Origin: Batkoa obscura
Taxonomy: Eukaryota > Entomophthoromycota > Entomophthoromycetes > Entomophthorales > Batkoaceae
Assembly (NCBI GenBank): GCA_030770535.1
Contig: JASVEC010000050.1
Coordinates: forward strand, 186,001-250,000
Length of the DNA stretch: 64,000 nt
Direction of reading: 5' to 3'
The translations under genes and the position numbers were made by a program. Position 1 is the first letter of the stretch. Each line of letters opens with the position of its first letter. Below are positions 35,971-46,917 of the stretch, piece after piece. Below the pieces are notes generated by a model. The model ran no database searches and was not told the origin of the DNA. It saw only the letters and a program-made list of their open reading frames with translations.

Positions 35971-38900
35971 ATGTCAACACTATTAAATTATCAAAATAAA
36001 ATAATAGAAACAATCATTCAAGAAGAGAACGTATTACTAATACTGTCTTCAGGATTAGGACTAACAAGCATTGTAAAACAATTTATCAAACTATATAATA
36101 AAAAAGAGCAGAATGATCAAAGCCATGGTCTAACTTTTTTACTACATAACAATCAAGAAATAATGGATAATTATTTAATTAACCAAAACATCATTAATAT
36201 TGATAGCAGTATTCTTTCTAATACAAGGTAAGCAGTCTATATAAAACATAATCGATAATTAAAAAATTGTAAATAGAAAAGAATTGTATATGAAAGGAGG
36301 CGTTATTGCTATTACTTCTAGGATATTAGTAGTAGATATGCTTTGTGACAGAGTTCCAATTCATCTAATTACAGGGTTTTTACTATTGGAAGCACATAGG
36401 TAAATTGAAAATTCATTTATAAATATAAAAATAACACTTTAAGGATTAAACCTCATTCAAGTGAAGCGTTTTTATTGAGGATATTTCGAGAAAAAAATAA
36501 AGTAATCTAATAAATATCTAGGAAGAATTATCTAAATTATTATAAAATAGGACGGGTTTATAAAAGCATTTAGTGACCGACCAGAGCTATTTTTACGTGG
36601 GTTTTCACCATTAGAACGAACGCTTAAAACTTTATTTTTAAGAAAAGCACAACTATGGCCAAGGTTTCAATTTGAAGTAAAAAAGGAGCTAGAAATAGAA
36701 ACAAATATTGAAGTTATTGAACTAAGACAGCCACTAAGTAAAAAAATGACAATAATACAGAATAGTATTATGGATTGTTTACAAACGTGTTTATTAGAAT
36801 TAAAAAGATCCAAATTATTGGTAAGTATCAATATTTTTTAATCAAAACATGAATATAATACAATGATTTTGATATTCTTATAGAAAGAAATAGATGATGA
36901 CTTAACTATTGATTTTGCTTTAAATTCCAGCTTTATTTCATATGTTCGACATTATTTAGAACCTCAGTGGCATAGAATTGGATTTAACACTAAGGAATTA
37001 ATATCGGATATTTATACTTTAAAAAATTTATTAATGTAAAAAAATAATACACAAATAGGTTATAAACTTTAATAATATAATGTTTTAATAGATACTTATT
37101 AAATTATGATTGTGTCTCTTTTTTGAGGTATTTAGATATCATATTAAGTATGAATCAAAGCAATAGCGCGAATTCTGATTCGAATGGTCCAAGCCCTTGG
37201 CTTTTGACAGATGCTGCTAATATATTAATTATGGTATATTTGACTATTTTATGTCAATAGTATATTAAATCTTATATCATATAGACAGCCAAATCTAGAG
37301 TGTTTTCTTCTAAAGATAATACAATCCCTATTTTAGAATTACAGCCTAAATGGAAAGTAGTTGAACAATTAATTAAAGAAATTAAAGAAGAAATCGAAAA
37401 TGGTAAAGGATGATTCAAATATACTAGTAATAATATTAATTAAATAATAGATAAAAGTAATGAATTGCGAGCAAATATCTTAATAAGCACTGATAGTATA
37501 AGGTCGTGTCAACAGATGAAAGGATACCTTAGTAAATTAAAGGAAAAAAATGAAAAAAACAATTGCCATTTGATGCTATATGAGAAATACGAAGATTACG
37601 TTTTATGGAAAAATAATATTAATCAAATTACAAATGATAACAACAACAACAACCAAAATAGAAATCAAAATAATAAAGTAAATAACAAACGAAGAAGAGT
37701 TCGGGGAGAAAAAAAGAACTTAAATCAAAGTAATCAAATAAATATAACTAGTTTTAGTTTATTTGATAGTTTAAATTTAAGGTGAGATTAATTTTTATCT
37801 ATTTATTGATTTATTTATATATTATTAATATTTTAGTAAAAAAAACGAAAATGAAGATGAAATAAAAACAAATAAGAGCGAAGAAAAAGATGACAGACAT
37901 AAAGATGAAGAAAATAAAACTAATGATGATAAATATACTGAAGACTTTGAAATCGGTTTTGATGAAACGATGAGTTCGCTTTATTCTAATATTTATGAAC
38001 AAAATTATGAGTTATTAAATAGCAATAATGACAATAAATACGACATAGTAGTCAATAGTTTTGATAATGGGGATTTAAGCGATTTATTTTTACAAGATTA
38101 TAAACCAAATTATATAATTATTGTTAACCCAGAACCATCATTTATTCGAAGAATTGAAGTTTATCAAGCACAAAATAAGCACATACAAATTAAAGTATAC
38201 TTTTTAATTTATTCTGACTCAGTAGAAGAACAAAAATATTTAGCAACTATAAGAAGAGAAAAAGAAGGATTTGAAACTCTGATTAGAGAAAGAGCTAATT
38301 TAGCTATACCTATAGATTATGGCTTAAATATTAATGATAACAATAGTAATTTATTTTTAAACTCAATTAATAATACTCGTATTGCTGGTGGACAAAAATT
38401 AATATTAAATAATAATAAGGTAATAAGAACATTATCATATAATATCATACAATAATGACATAGTATAAATTAATTTAGATCATTGTTGATGTACGCGAAT
38501 TTCGATCTAGTTTACCATCTAATTTACATTTTAATGGATTCGAGTTATTACCTGCTACTTTACAAATAGGAGATTATATATTATCACCAAATATATGTGT
38601 TGAACGTAAATCTATACCTGATTTAATTGGTTCATTTAAATCTGGAAGGTTACATAAACAAGTAGAAATGATATTCAAATATTACACAGTAGCAGTATTA
38701 TTGATTGAATTTGACGAAAATAAAATATTTTCCTTTGAGGTAAACTATAATTGTTGATAAATAATAGTAACAGTAATAATAACATAAAATTATTAGGAAC
38801 TCGGGGAACATAAAAGTGAATTTTCATTAGCAGATATAAGATCTAAATTAGCATTATTAGCCATTCTTTTCCCAAAACTGAAAATTATTTGGTCGTCATC

Positions 38901-39304
38901 ACCCAATCAAACTTGTGAATTATTCTTTTTATTAAAGGTAAATAATAATATCATAAACACTATATGTAGTAATAATAGTAATAATGATAATAATTAGAAT
39001 GAAGAAAAAGAGCCTGATTTAGAAAAGTGTATTAAAATAGGTACAGACGAGCAAGATCAGCTTAATCAATTAATAAATGATGGGCCATTAGTAAGATTGA
39101 TGAATAAAATAAAATAAACAATTAATTAATAAAATATAGGCGCTTCTAAGGTCCCTTCCTGGAGTTAATTTTTATAATATCAATAATATTATGAAAAGAG
39201 TTAATAGCATCAAAGATTTATGCTCATTAAATTTAACTCAAATCCAAGAATTAATTGGTACTCAAAATGGAGAATTGTTATATGATTTTATACAAAAAAA
39301 ATAA
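35971..39304 (+). CDS. RAD1: XPF/Rad1 structure-specific endonuclease (nucleotide excision repair)
   Basis: Roughly a dozen exons. The inactive helicase-like N-terminus shows [62 protein letters not shown] and LWPRF. The linker is Asn/Lys-rich low complexity (37600-37960). Then come [36 protein letters not shown] and the ERCC4 nuclease: [29 protein letters not shown] and [16 protein letters not shown], which holds the catalytic GDY...ERK...D motif. The last exon carries the helix-hairpin-helix pair ([31 protein letters not shown]). The partner would be Rad10/ERCC1. All nuclease-motif residues are present. It converges on KGD1 with 77 bp between stops. Confidence 0.95.
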
Positions 39305-39381
39305 AGCCGAAAATGTAAAGTAATTTACAAAATGTATCAATATTTATAGTATATTTTTAAGCTTAAATTTTTATTATGAGT

Positions 39382-42300
39382 TTAAAAAATAGGAGTGCCA
39401 TTAGATATCGATTTAGGTTCAAGTGATCTACCATAAAGCGTTGTTGATATCATTTTATATTCTTCTTGATAATGTCTTTGCTTATTGCCTACTGCTACTG
39501 CAGAAGAGGGGCCTCGTCCAGAATACCTTATTTTTTTAAAGCTATCACCCAATGAAGTAATAATACGTGGTAATACATGTGAATAAGGGCCCATATTGAT
39601 TGGTTCTTCTTGGCACCAAACAACCTCAGCATTTGGATATTTACTACAATATTCTTTTATTAAATCGAATGGGAATGGGGCTAATTCTTCAATCCTTGAA
39701 ATGGCCACATCATCAATATTATTCATTTCTCTTGCTTTTAATAGTCGGTAATACACTTGCCCACTACATAAGATATGGCTGCGTATTTTGTCTTCTTTAA
39801 CTAATTTATCAGAATATTGCTCTGGATATGCTCTTTGGAATCCATTCGAGTTTAATTCGAGATCTTCATAAGTAGAACGTGCAATTGGATGACGTAATAT
39901 TCCTTTGCCATTGAATGAGATTAAAGGCTTACGATAACTTCTTTTAAGCTGTCTTCTTAAAGCATGGAAATAATTTGCAGGTGTAGTACAATTGATAATG
40001 GACCAATTAATGTCCTGATGTTGTCTTAAAATAGATGATGGTAAAGTATTTGGATCTTCATCAGTCAATTGTAAATATCTTTCAATTCTACCACTTGAAT
40101 GTTCTGGGCCATTCCCATCGAACCCATGAGGTAAAGCAATACATATACCTGAGGATTGTAGCCATTTTTGTTCACTTGATGCAATAAATTGATCAATCAT
40201 ACATTGAGCAACATTGGAAAAATCACCAAATTGTGCTTCCCATATGACTAAGGAATTGGGGTCATTTATACTGTAACCAAACTCAAACCCAAGGACACCA
40301 AACTCACTCAAAGAAGAATTACATGGATAAAATAGAGCTTGATCACTACTCATTGAATTTAATGGTGTAAATTTATTTTCATTTGATTGATCAATCAATA
40401 CAGCATGACGTTGTGAAAATGTACCTCTCTCCACATCTTGCCCACTTATTCTTACAGGTGAACCCTCCAATAATAAAGTACCAAATGCTAATAATTCGGC
40501 AGTTGCCCAATCAATTGATTTACCTTCTAAAGTCAGTTTTTTTCTGGTCTGAAGTACTTTAATTAAATTCTTGTGTATCTTAAAATCATTTGGATAAGAG
40601 CTAAAAGTTTCTGCAACTTTAATCAAATATTCTCTTTTTGCACCTGTATCAACTGCTACTGCGGTTTGATCATGAATTTCTTTTGGTGACATTAATTGTG
40701 GATATTTTTTGATTTCCCAATTCTTATTTTTTGGCATTAAATCACGGCTTTTTTGATATGCTTGATCAAATTTACTTAGTGAATTTTCTTTAATCAGATT
40801 TAACTCTTTTTGATTGACCAAATTTTCTTTCAATAACTTGGTACTGTATTTTTCCAATACAGGAGTATGCTTTGCTATAGCATTATACATCTTTGGTTGA
40901 GTATAACTTGGTTGATCCACTTCGTTATGGCCATTTTTACGATAACAAATTAAATCAATGAAGATATCCTCATTAAATTTTTGGCGCCAATCAACTGCAA
41001 TTTGACAGGCTTTTAATACTGAATCAATATCATCTCCATTAACATGAATAACCGGTGCTTGAATGGCTTTGGCAATATCACAGCAATAATTAAATGACCT
41101 CGAGATATGAGGATTGGTAGTAAACCCTATTTGATTGTTAACTACTATGTGTATTGTTCCACCTGTATTAAAGGAAGGTAACTTATGGAATCCGATAGTT
41201 TCATAAACAACCCCTTGTCCGGCTACTGCAGCATCACCGTGTAGCAATAAACAAATAGTGTCATTGTAATTTACTTTACCTTTTTCTTCTGTTTGTTTTG
41301 ATCGAGTTGTACCCATTGAAACTGGATTAACCGCTTCAAGATGAGATGGATTAGCAGATAAAGATAAGTTAATCTTATGTCCATTTAAAGATTGATGGGT
41401 GTGTTCAGCTGATAAATGATAAGAAGAATCACCTGACCAAGGATGGGGTGGAATTGCTTTTCCAGAGAATTCAGCATAAATGTTTTCTGCAGGTTGTCCC
41501 ATGACATTACAATATAAGTTCAATCTTCCACGATGGGGCATACCAATCACCATATTCTTAACCTTATTTTCAGCAGCGTGGTCTATTAAGGCCAATATAC
41601 CTGGTATCATTGCATCACCTCCTTCTAAACCGTATCTTTTTACAGTAGTGAATTTTGTTGCAAATGTATATTCAAAGTTATCTGCATCAATTAGGCGTTC
41701 AAGTGCTGCTTTCCTAACTTGAGCTGGCATCTCAGCGATACTGCTTTGTTCGATTTTTTCCTTTAACCACTCAATTTTTCGGGTATTATTAATATGATTA
41801 AACTCATAGCCTATTGTTGAACCTAAATATAAATAAAGTAAATATACTGTATTGATATATATTAAAACAATAATAATACTTACAATATAAATCATTCAAT
41901 ATCTCAATGATTTCACTAAGTTTCAAGTTAGTGATACCACGCTTAAAATAATTTGGTAATAAATCTGAACCAAGTTGAAACTCAAGATTAAGATCCTCTT
42001 CAGTTAATGAATAAGTAGATAGTTGTAATTCAGGCGGGGTTATAGTTGATTTCAAATTTAAAGGATCCAACTTTGAGATGTAATGACCATAGTTATAATA
42101 ATTGTCAACTAGTTTCTTTACATTATAGTAAGTTTTTGAATGGCTGTCTTCCTTGAAGCTGTTATTTGTTGCTGGAAATATTGCGTTAGATAAACTTGAT
42201 TTTATTAAATTGGGCGGTGGTTGATATGCTGGTAATATCCCTTGATTGATATTACTAAAGTATAATTGCCATGATAAATGTACTGAGTTTGGGTCCTTTT

Positions 42301-42511
42301 GCCATGCTTGGTACATGGTTTCAATATAGCTACCGCCACTCGCAGCTAAAAAGGGGTCTGTAGGTTGGGTTGTAGGAGGGAATAGATCGTCTAAAGGTGA
42401 ACTTGAGCTTCTATTTAAACTTAACGAAGTTGATAGATATCTACTATTTTTTAGATTAGATAGTACATATCGCTTTAAATAGTTGGTATATCGTAGTTTA
42501 TTTAAAAGCAT
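39382..42511 (-). CDS. KGD1: 2-oxoglutarate dehydrogenase E1 component, mitochondrial
   Basis: Thiamine-diphosphate-dependent E1 of the TCA-cycle 2-oxoglutarate dehydrogenase complex. Two exons joined in frame near 41880/41825 give about 1,000 residues. The N-terminus MLLNKLRYTNYLKRYVLSNL is Arg/Lys/Ser-rich, a probable mitochondrial presequence, followed by DPFLAASGGSYIETMYQAWQ. Core motifs are MVIGMPHRGRLNLYCNVMGQ, HGDAAVAGQGVVYETIGF, NNQIGFTTNP, VNGDDIDSVLKACQ, YRKNGHNEVDQPSYTQP, QDVERGTFSQRHAVL, WEAQFGDFSNVAQ and LPHGFDGNGPEHSSGRIER. The C-terminus has VWCQEEPINMGPY and GRGPSSAVAVG. Start, length and motifs are all typical. Confidence 0.96.
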
Positions 42512-43977
42512 CGTTTATTGATTAAAAATTAATCTTAAATTTTTAACTTGATTCAATTTATAGTTTTTTGTTTCTTTACTATTGGTGATTTTACTTTGTT
42601 TTTAATTTCGACTCTCGTCTTATTTATTTATTCTTCTTAATTAGAATTAATTAATATTTAATAATATAGTGTGACTGTTTTTATTCATCAAACAAACTTA
42701 AAGGGTCTCTATTATAAATAGCTCATTTTACTTGTGCCCATCTATTAATCTTAATGCGCTTCCCCATAAATGGCCTAAGTTGAGTTTGAAGGTTGTGTTT
42801 GTACAATATAAATTTTCTTTTTCCCACGCTTTTATTTTCTGTTGTACTTTTTATGCTTTAATTTTCGTCACTCTTTTGACAGCTTGAAGAATATCAGCTG
42901 ATTTACCCTTAATTAGAAGTCAGTTTGTTGTTAAGGGATATTAAAACTTGACCAATGGTATGTTGCGGATAAATCACACTTTTAGCCACTATGCATTAAT
43001 ATAACAAAATCACTATTGAGCTATTTGTAATATTGAATGAAATAAATATAACATTTAATATTTATTATAAAGTTTGAATTATTGTATATCATAGATTTGA
43101 TATATTGTTTTATATTTATTTTTAGGCTAAAATTATTAAATAAAAAGTGATACTTTTAAAAAATGCAATGCTACACTCTTTTAAATATAAAACATTTTCA
43201 GTAAAAAAATCTGGGGTTGATATTATTGTTTTGTGCTGTTTTTTAAATTCAAGCTAATTTATCAAATTTTGTACAGTATAGTAGATTTAAAATTTCCAAG
43301 TATTACATTTACAAATTTAAATTTAACAAGCTCCTAATATGGGTTAGTTTAAATACTTGGTTCAAAATTTGTCTGACTTGATTTTTAGCAAAATTGCGAA
43401 TTAAACACCGTGCTACCAAAATTTATATCAATAGAACTTAAAATAGTCGAAACAGTACAGTAGCTCGAACAAAGTACTAATTACTTTAGTATTATAATAA
43501 TTGGCAATATAATAGCTAGTTACTTTGTTTTTATTATTTATTGTTTATTATTTTGAAATTTGCTATTAAAGCGTTTTTTTAAAAATATGCTAGGCTGAGT
43601 GGCCAGCAATATGCTTGTTATATAAAAATAGATTCTGTAGCTTTTAAAACAATCACAGCGATTTTTGGAGTAAAGCTATCACTGGTTTAAATAATCTTAT
43701 ACCATATTAAATGTAGCATTGAGTTTTTTAATAAGTTTTTCGAAAACCCTTATGGGATACTTTTTATTTTATAAAACCTTATCAAAGTAATAGATTTTAT
43801 AAAATTAAAATGTAATGATAGGTAAAAAATAAAATAAAACAAAACACAAACAAGTCCAAGTATGTAAAATAATATAAATGTTAAAATATTCAATAACTTT
43901 TCAAATAATAAGATATTTAAATAAAAATTCAAAGAACCATAAAATCAAACGCTAAATACTTTATTTGGTACAAATAC
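42512..43977. other. 1.5-kb gene-free interval
   Basis: Upstream of KGD1 and downstream of the leftward Thr-rich gene. A+T-rich with only short open frames of biased composition. No repeat or RNA gene seen. Confidence 0.5.
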
Positions 43978-44565
43978 TTAGTAATACTTTGGTCTTGCTG
44001 TGGTGACGTATTTCGTGGTAGTTACAGTCTTGGTTACTTTAGTGCCAACGGTTGTGGTAGTAGTAACTACAACTGGGACTTCTCTGGTGATAGTCTTAGT
44101 TACAGTAGTTGGGACAGTTACGGTACTAGTGGAAGTTTCAGTGAAAGTTGTGGTAGGATGTAAGTAAGTGGTGTGAATTACATCAGTGACAGTAGAAGTT
44201 ACAGTAGCAGTTGAGGTGCTTACATTATTTGGGTTTGTTACAGTAACAGTAGTAGTTGGTCTTCCAGTAGGTACAGTGACAACGCTAGTTAATGTACTAG
44301 TTACAGTATCGTATTTGGTCTCCTTAACAGTAAGGGTAGATACATCTTTGACTGTATATTTGTCAGTTTTGGTGATAGTTTTATAGCCAAGGATTTTAGT
44401 GGTAGTAGTGTAATCAGTTTTAGTTGAAGTTACAGTTACAGTTTTACCGCCATATCCGTAGCCTCCGCCATAATTATCTTTATACTCATCACTTCCGGGC
44501 ATATTTGGAATAGCAGCATTAGCAACAGCTAAACTCAATAAGGCATAAGTAATAAAATTCTTCAT
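43978..44565 (-). CDS. secreted Thr/Val-rich repetitive protein, paralogue A
   Basis: Single exon. The ATG at 44565 opens a signal peptide, MKNFITYALLSLAVANAAIP; an upstream in-frame TTG at 44577 is not needed. A short Gly/Tyr segment (DNYGGGYGYGGK) leads into about 140 residues almost wholly of T-V-T-S repeats (TVTVTSTKTDYTTTTKILGY, STATVTSTVTDV, VVVTTTTTVGTKVTKTVTTT), ending PKYY. No GPI signal is visible. The composition predicts heavy O-mannosylation and an extended or beta-aggregating wall or matrix protein. It forms a head-to-head pair with the paralogue at 45253-45864, sharing the same signal peptide start, acidic Gly/Tyr segment and repeat style. Confidence 0.82.
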   Translation of the reverse strand: MKNFITYALLSLAVANAAIPNMPGSDEYKDNYGGGYGYGGKTVTVTSTKTDYTTTTKILGYKTITKTDKYTVKDVSTLTVKETKYDTVTSTLTSVVTVPTGRPTTTVTVTNPNNVSTSTATVTSTVTDVIHTTYLHPTTTFTETSTSTVTVPTTVTKTITREVPVVVTTTTTVGTKVTKTVTTTKYVTTARPKYY

Positions 44566-45252
44566 ATTTGTAAGCAATTAAAGGAACGTTTTTATACAAC
44601 CAGGTATATAGTGTAGATTTACTCTTCTTCAAGAAAAGATAAAGGCAAGTTTATATCAGAACGATAATTTAATTTGAAATGAGCAAAATCAACATTTATA
44701 TACTATCATAACTTGCTGTGTTGAAGATCTACTCTGTAGATTAAAATTTAGAAAGATATTCAGCCATAATAAAAGTACTGTTTTTAATGAATATCAAAGC
44801 ACATCGAACGCTAACTATTACTTTAAAAATGGGAATTTGCCTTATTAATTAAATGTTTTAGATTAATTGTAAGAATTTAACGCAGATTATCAAATAATAA
44901 AGTCAATTGCGTGACTTTATTAAATTATCAATCTGATTTTCTAACGTAATTTCAATAATTTTTAGAATTCAACTCAGACTTTAGCTATAAAATGATCCTT
45001 ATAAATTTACGTTCAAAAAATTTATCCAAAAAATTTAATTTGATTTTCATAAATCAGCCATAAATTAGCATCTCAATGTAAATTGATCTACTTTAATAAA
45101 GATAGACTAGAAAAATATAGTATATAAATCAAGGGATTCTCGTTCATTTTATTTATCATTAAGCTTGAGCTTTGAATATATCCAATACTTCTTGAAGGAG
45201 TTATACTATTATTTACTTACTATACTGATTGACTCAGGAATTTACTTATAAA
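44566..45252. promoter_or_regulatory. bidirectional upstream region of the Thr-rich paralogue pair
   Basis: 687 bp between diverging start codons of two similar genes. A+T-rich with several GAA/TTC-rich bits. The common upstream region suggests co-regulation, but no specific element could be named. Confidence 0.5.
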
Positions 45253-45864
45253 ATGAAGAACTTTATAACTCTTACTTTGTTTGGTTTATCTACTATTGCT
45301 GCCGCCGCTGCCCCACAAGCAATTAAATTGGATGCCTTAGATGGGAATTATGGTGACGACTATGGTTATAAACCTAAGACCAAAACAGTAACTAAATACG
45401 TTACTACCACACTTACTAAGGAAACTGGTATATATTTGACTGATGTCTTTATCACCGTCACCGGAACTACTACTATTAAGAGTACTGATACCATTACCAA
45501 TGTCATCACTGTACCAACCACTAGCGTTGTTACTTCTACTTCTACAAAATATGAACGTGAGACCGGTCCTACCGTAACTAGAACTGTAACTGTTCCAGCT
45601 ACTACTGTTTCTACTAAGACTGAAATCAGACGTACTACCAGTGAAAGCACTACTGACATCTACCCAAAGACTACTACAACTAAAGTTGTAACTACGACCA
45701 TCCCAACCACTATCTACACCACTACTACTGTAGATAAAACTGTAACTTCAACTAGTACTGTCACTGTTACTACAACTGATGTCGTAACCAGTACCAAGAC
45801 CAAGACCAAGACTGTCTATACTGATAACTATGATGATTACGGTAATACCCCAACACCATACTAA
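45253..45864 (+). CDS. secreted Thr/Val-rich repetitive protein, paralogue B
   Basis: Single exon. The ATG at 45253 begins MKNFITLTLFGLSTIAAAAA, a signal peptide that starts with the same five residues as its divergent neighbour. DGNYGDDYGYKPKTKTVTKY introduces a long Thr/Val/Ser repeat region (TNVITVPTTSVVTSTSTKYE, RTVTVPATTVSTKTEIRRTT, TTTKVVTTTIPTTIYTTTTV), ending DNYDDYGNTPTPY. No C-terminal hydrophobic tail, so secreted rather than GPI-anchored. Codon use is more C-rich than most nearby genes, which suggests high expression. The upstream in-frame TTG was not used as a start. An antisense open frame is only the mirror of the repeats. Confidence 0.84.
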   Translation: MKNFITLTLFGLSTIAAAAAPQAIKLDALDGNYGDDYGYKPKTKTVTKYVTTTLTKETGIYLTDVFITVTGTTTIKSTDTITNVITVPTTSVVTSTSTKYERETGPTVTRTVTVPATTVSTKTEIRRTTSESTTDIYPKTTTTKVVTTTIPTTIYTTTTVDKTVTSTSTVTVTTTDVVTSTKTKTKTVYTDNYDDYGNTPTPY

Positions 45865-46331
45865 AGTTTTATAATAAATTCGGATAGTTGTAAGATTAAA
45901 GTTTTAAGATTAACTTTTTTATAAATTACTATTTTAACAAGCTTTAACTAAAGAAAACAAATTGATATAAAAAATTGTCTTAAAGATTAAATTTTAATAT
46001 AGTTTCGATGTTACCAAAATCGAATACAAGTTTAGCTCAACAAAATATAACTTAATTTGCATATTTTGTAGTGTAGGGTTGAAAGAGGTTTTAGCAGATT
46101 CTAAATAGCTATAGCTAACACAAATTACATAATTAAAAAGATTAATAAAACTATGTATTACATATGAGATTTTCCTATTACTTTTATAAAATATTTGAAA
46201 TGGTAAAACATTAGCATGCAAATTAATATACACATTCAAAGTAGTTTCCAGCTTTAATTAATTTCCAGCCAAGAGACATTTATTAAAGTCTATATTAGTG
46301 TTATGTTAATTTACAATAAATCTTTTAACCC
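45865..46331. other. intergenic up to the retrotransposon
   Basis: Host A+T-rich DNA between paralogue B and the left LTR. The last four bases (46328-46331, ACCC) are one copy of the target duplication. Confidence 0.6.
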
Positions 46332-46799
46332 TGTGAAATATTGCTTTATTTAGCTCTCGGATTGATTATAACGCAACAATCACTTAAGTTGCTGTGTTCT
46401 CAAGTTCAAATACAATCAAGTCAGAGTCCCTTATTTTGATTTGCTGCGAGAATTTCTAACTTCATATTGCAAGGAATAACATCCTCTCGTATTAATATCC
46501 ATATTTATTGGAGTATAAAAGAGATTCTTCAATATGATAACTCCAGGTTTTTTTTTAATTGGATTACTCCCTGATAACGTATCATTAATAAAGTCACTAA
46601 GTCTTTCTGACAACATCTGATATAGATTTTATAGTAGTATCTTCCATTGTATTTGTTTTACATAATTTGTAGCTTACTACATACTATTTCTATTAAGTTA
46701 AGTCTACCTTAGTTATATAAACTAAGACCCTTCGACTCAAGGCAAGTTAATTAAGCAAGAGTAGCTTTTAACTTCGGCCACTAAGTATCAACTTTCACA
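46332..46799 (+). repeat. left LTR (468 bp)
   Basis: Starts TGTGAAATATTGC and ends AACTTTCACA, giving a 7-bp terminal inverted repeat TGTGAAA/TTTCACA. It contains a leftward 61-codon open frame repeated identically in the right LTR, which I take as fortuitous. Confidence 0.95.
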
Positions 46800-46820
46800 C
46801 TTGGCGCTCATAGCTGGGAA
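46800..46820 (+). promoter_or_regulatory. probable primer-binding site
   Basis: Sequence directly after the left LTR (CTTGGCGCTCATAGCTGGG) is where the tRNA primer should anneal. The TTGGCGC start fits the TGG that pairs with a tRNA CCA end. The primer tRNA was not identified. Confidence 0.5.
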
Positions 46821-46917
46821 AGCTCCTATAACTACACTAGGTAGCCTTTATAGCCTTTCCTTTACGGTTCTTACCGCGTAACCACCCCAACCCTCCAATC
46901 CCCTTAATTCACAGACT

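Noticed and set aside
46431-46616. 61-codon leftward open frame in the left LTR, repeated at 53615-53800
   Set aside because: It is identical because the LTRs are identical, has no recognisable domain, and is not preserved as an open frame in the other LTR copies as far as can be judged. Treated as fortuitous.
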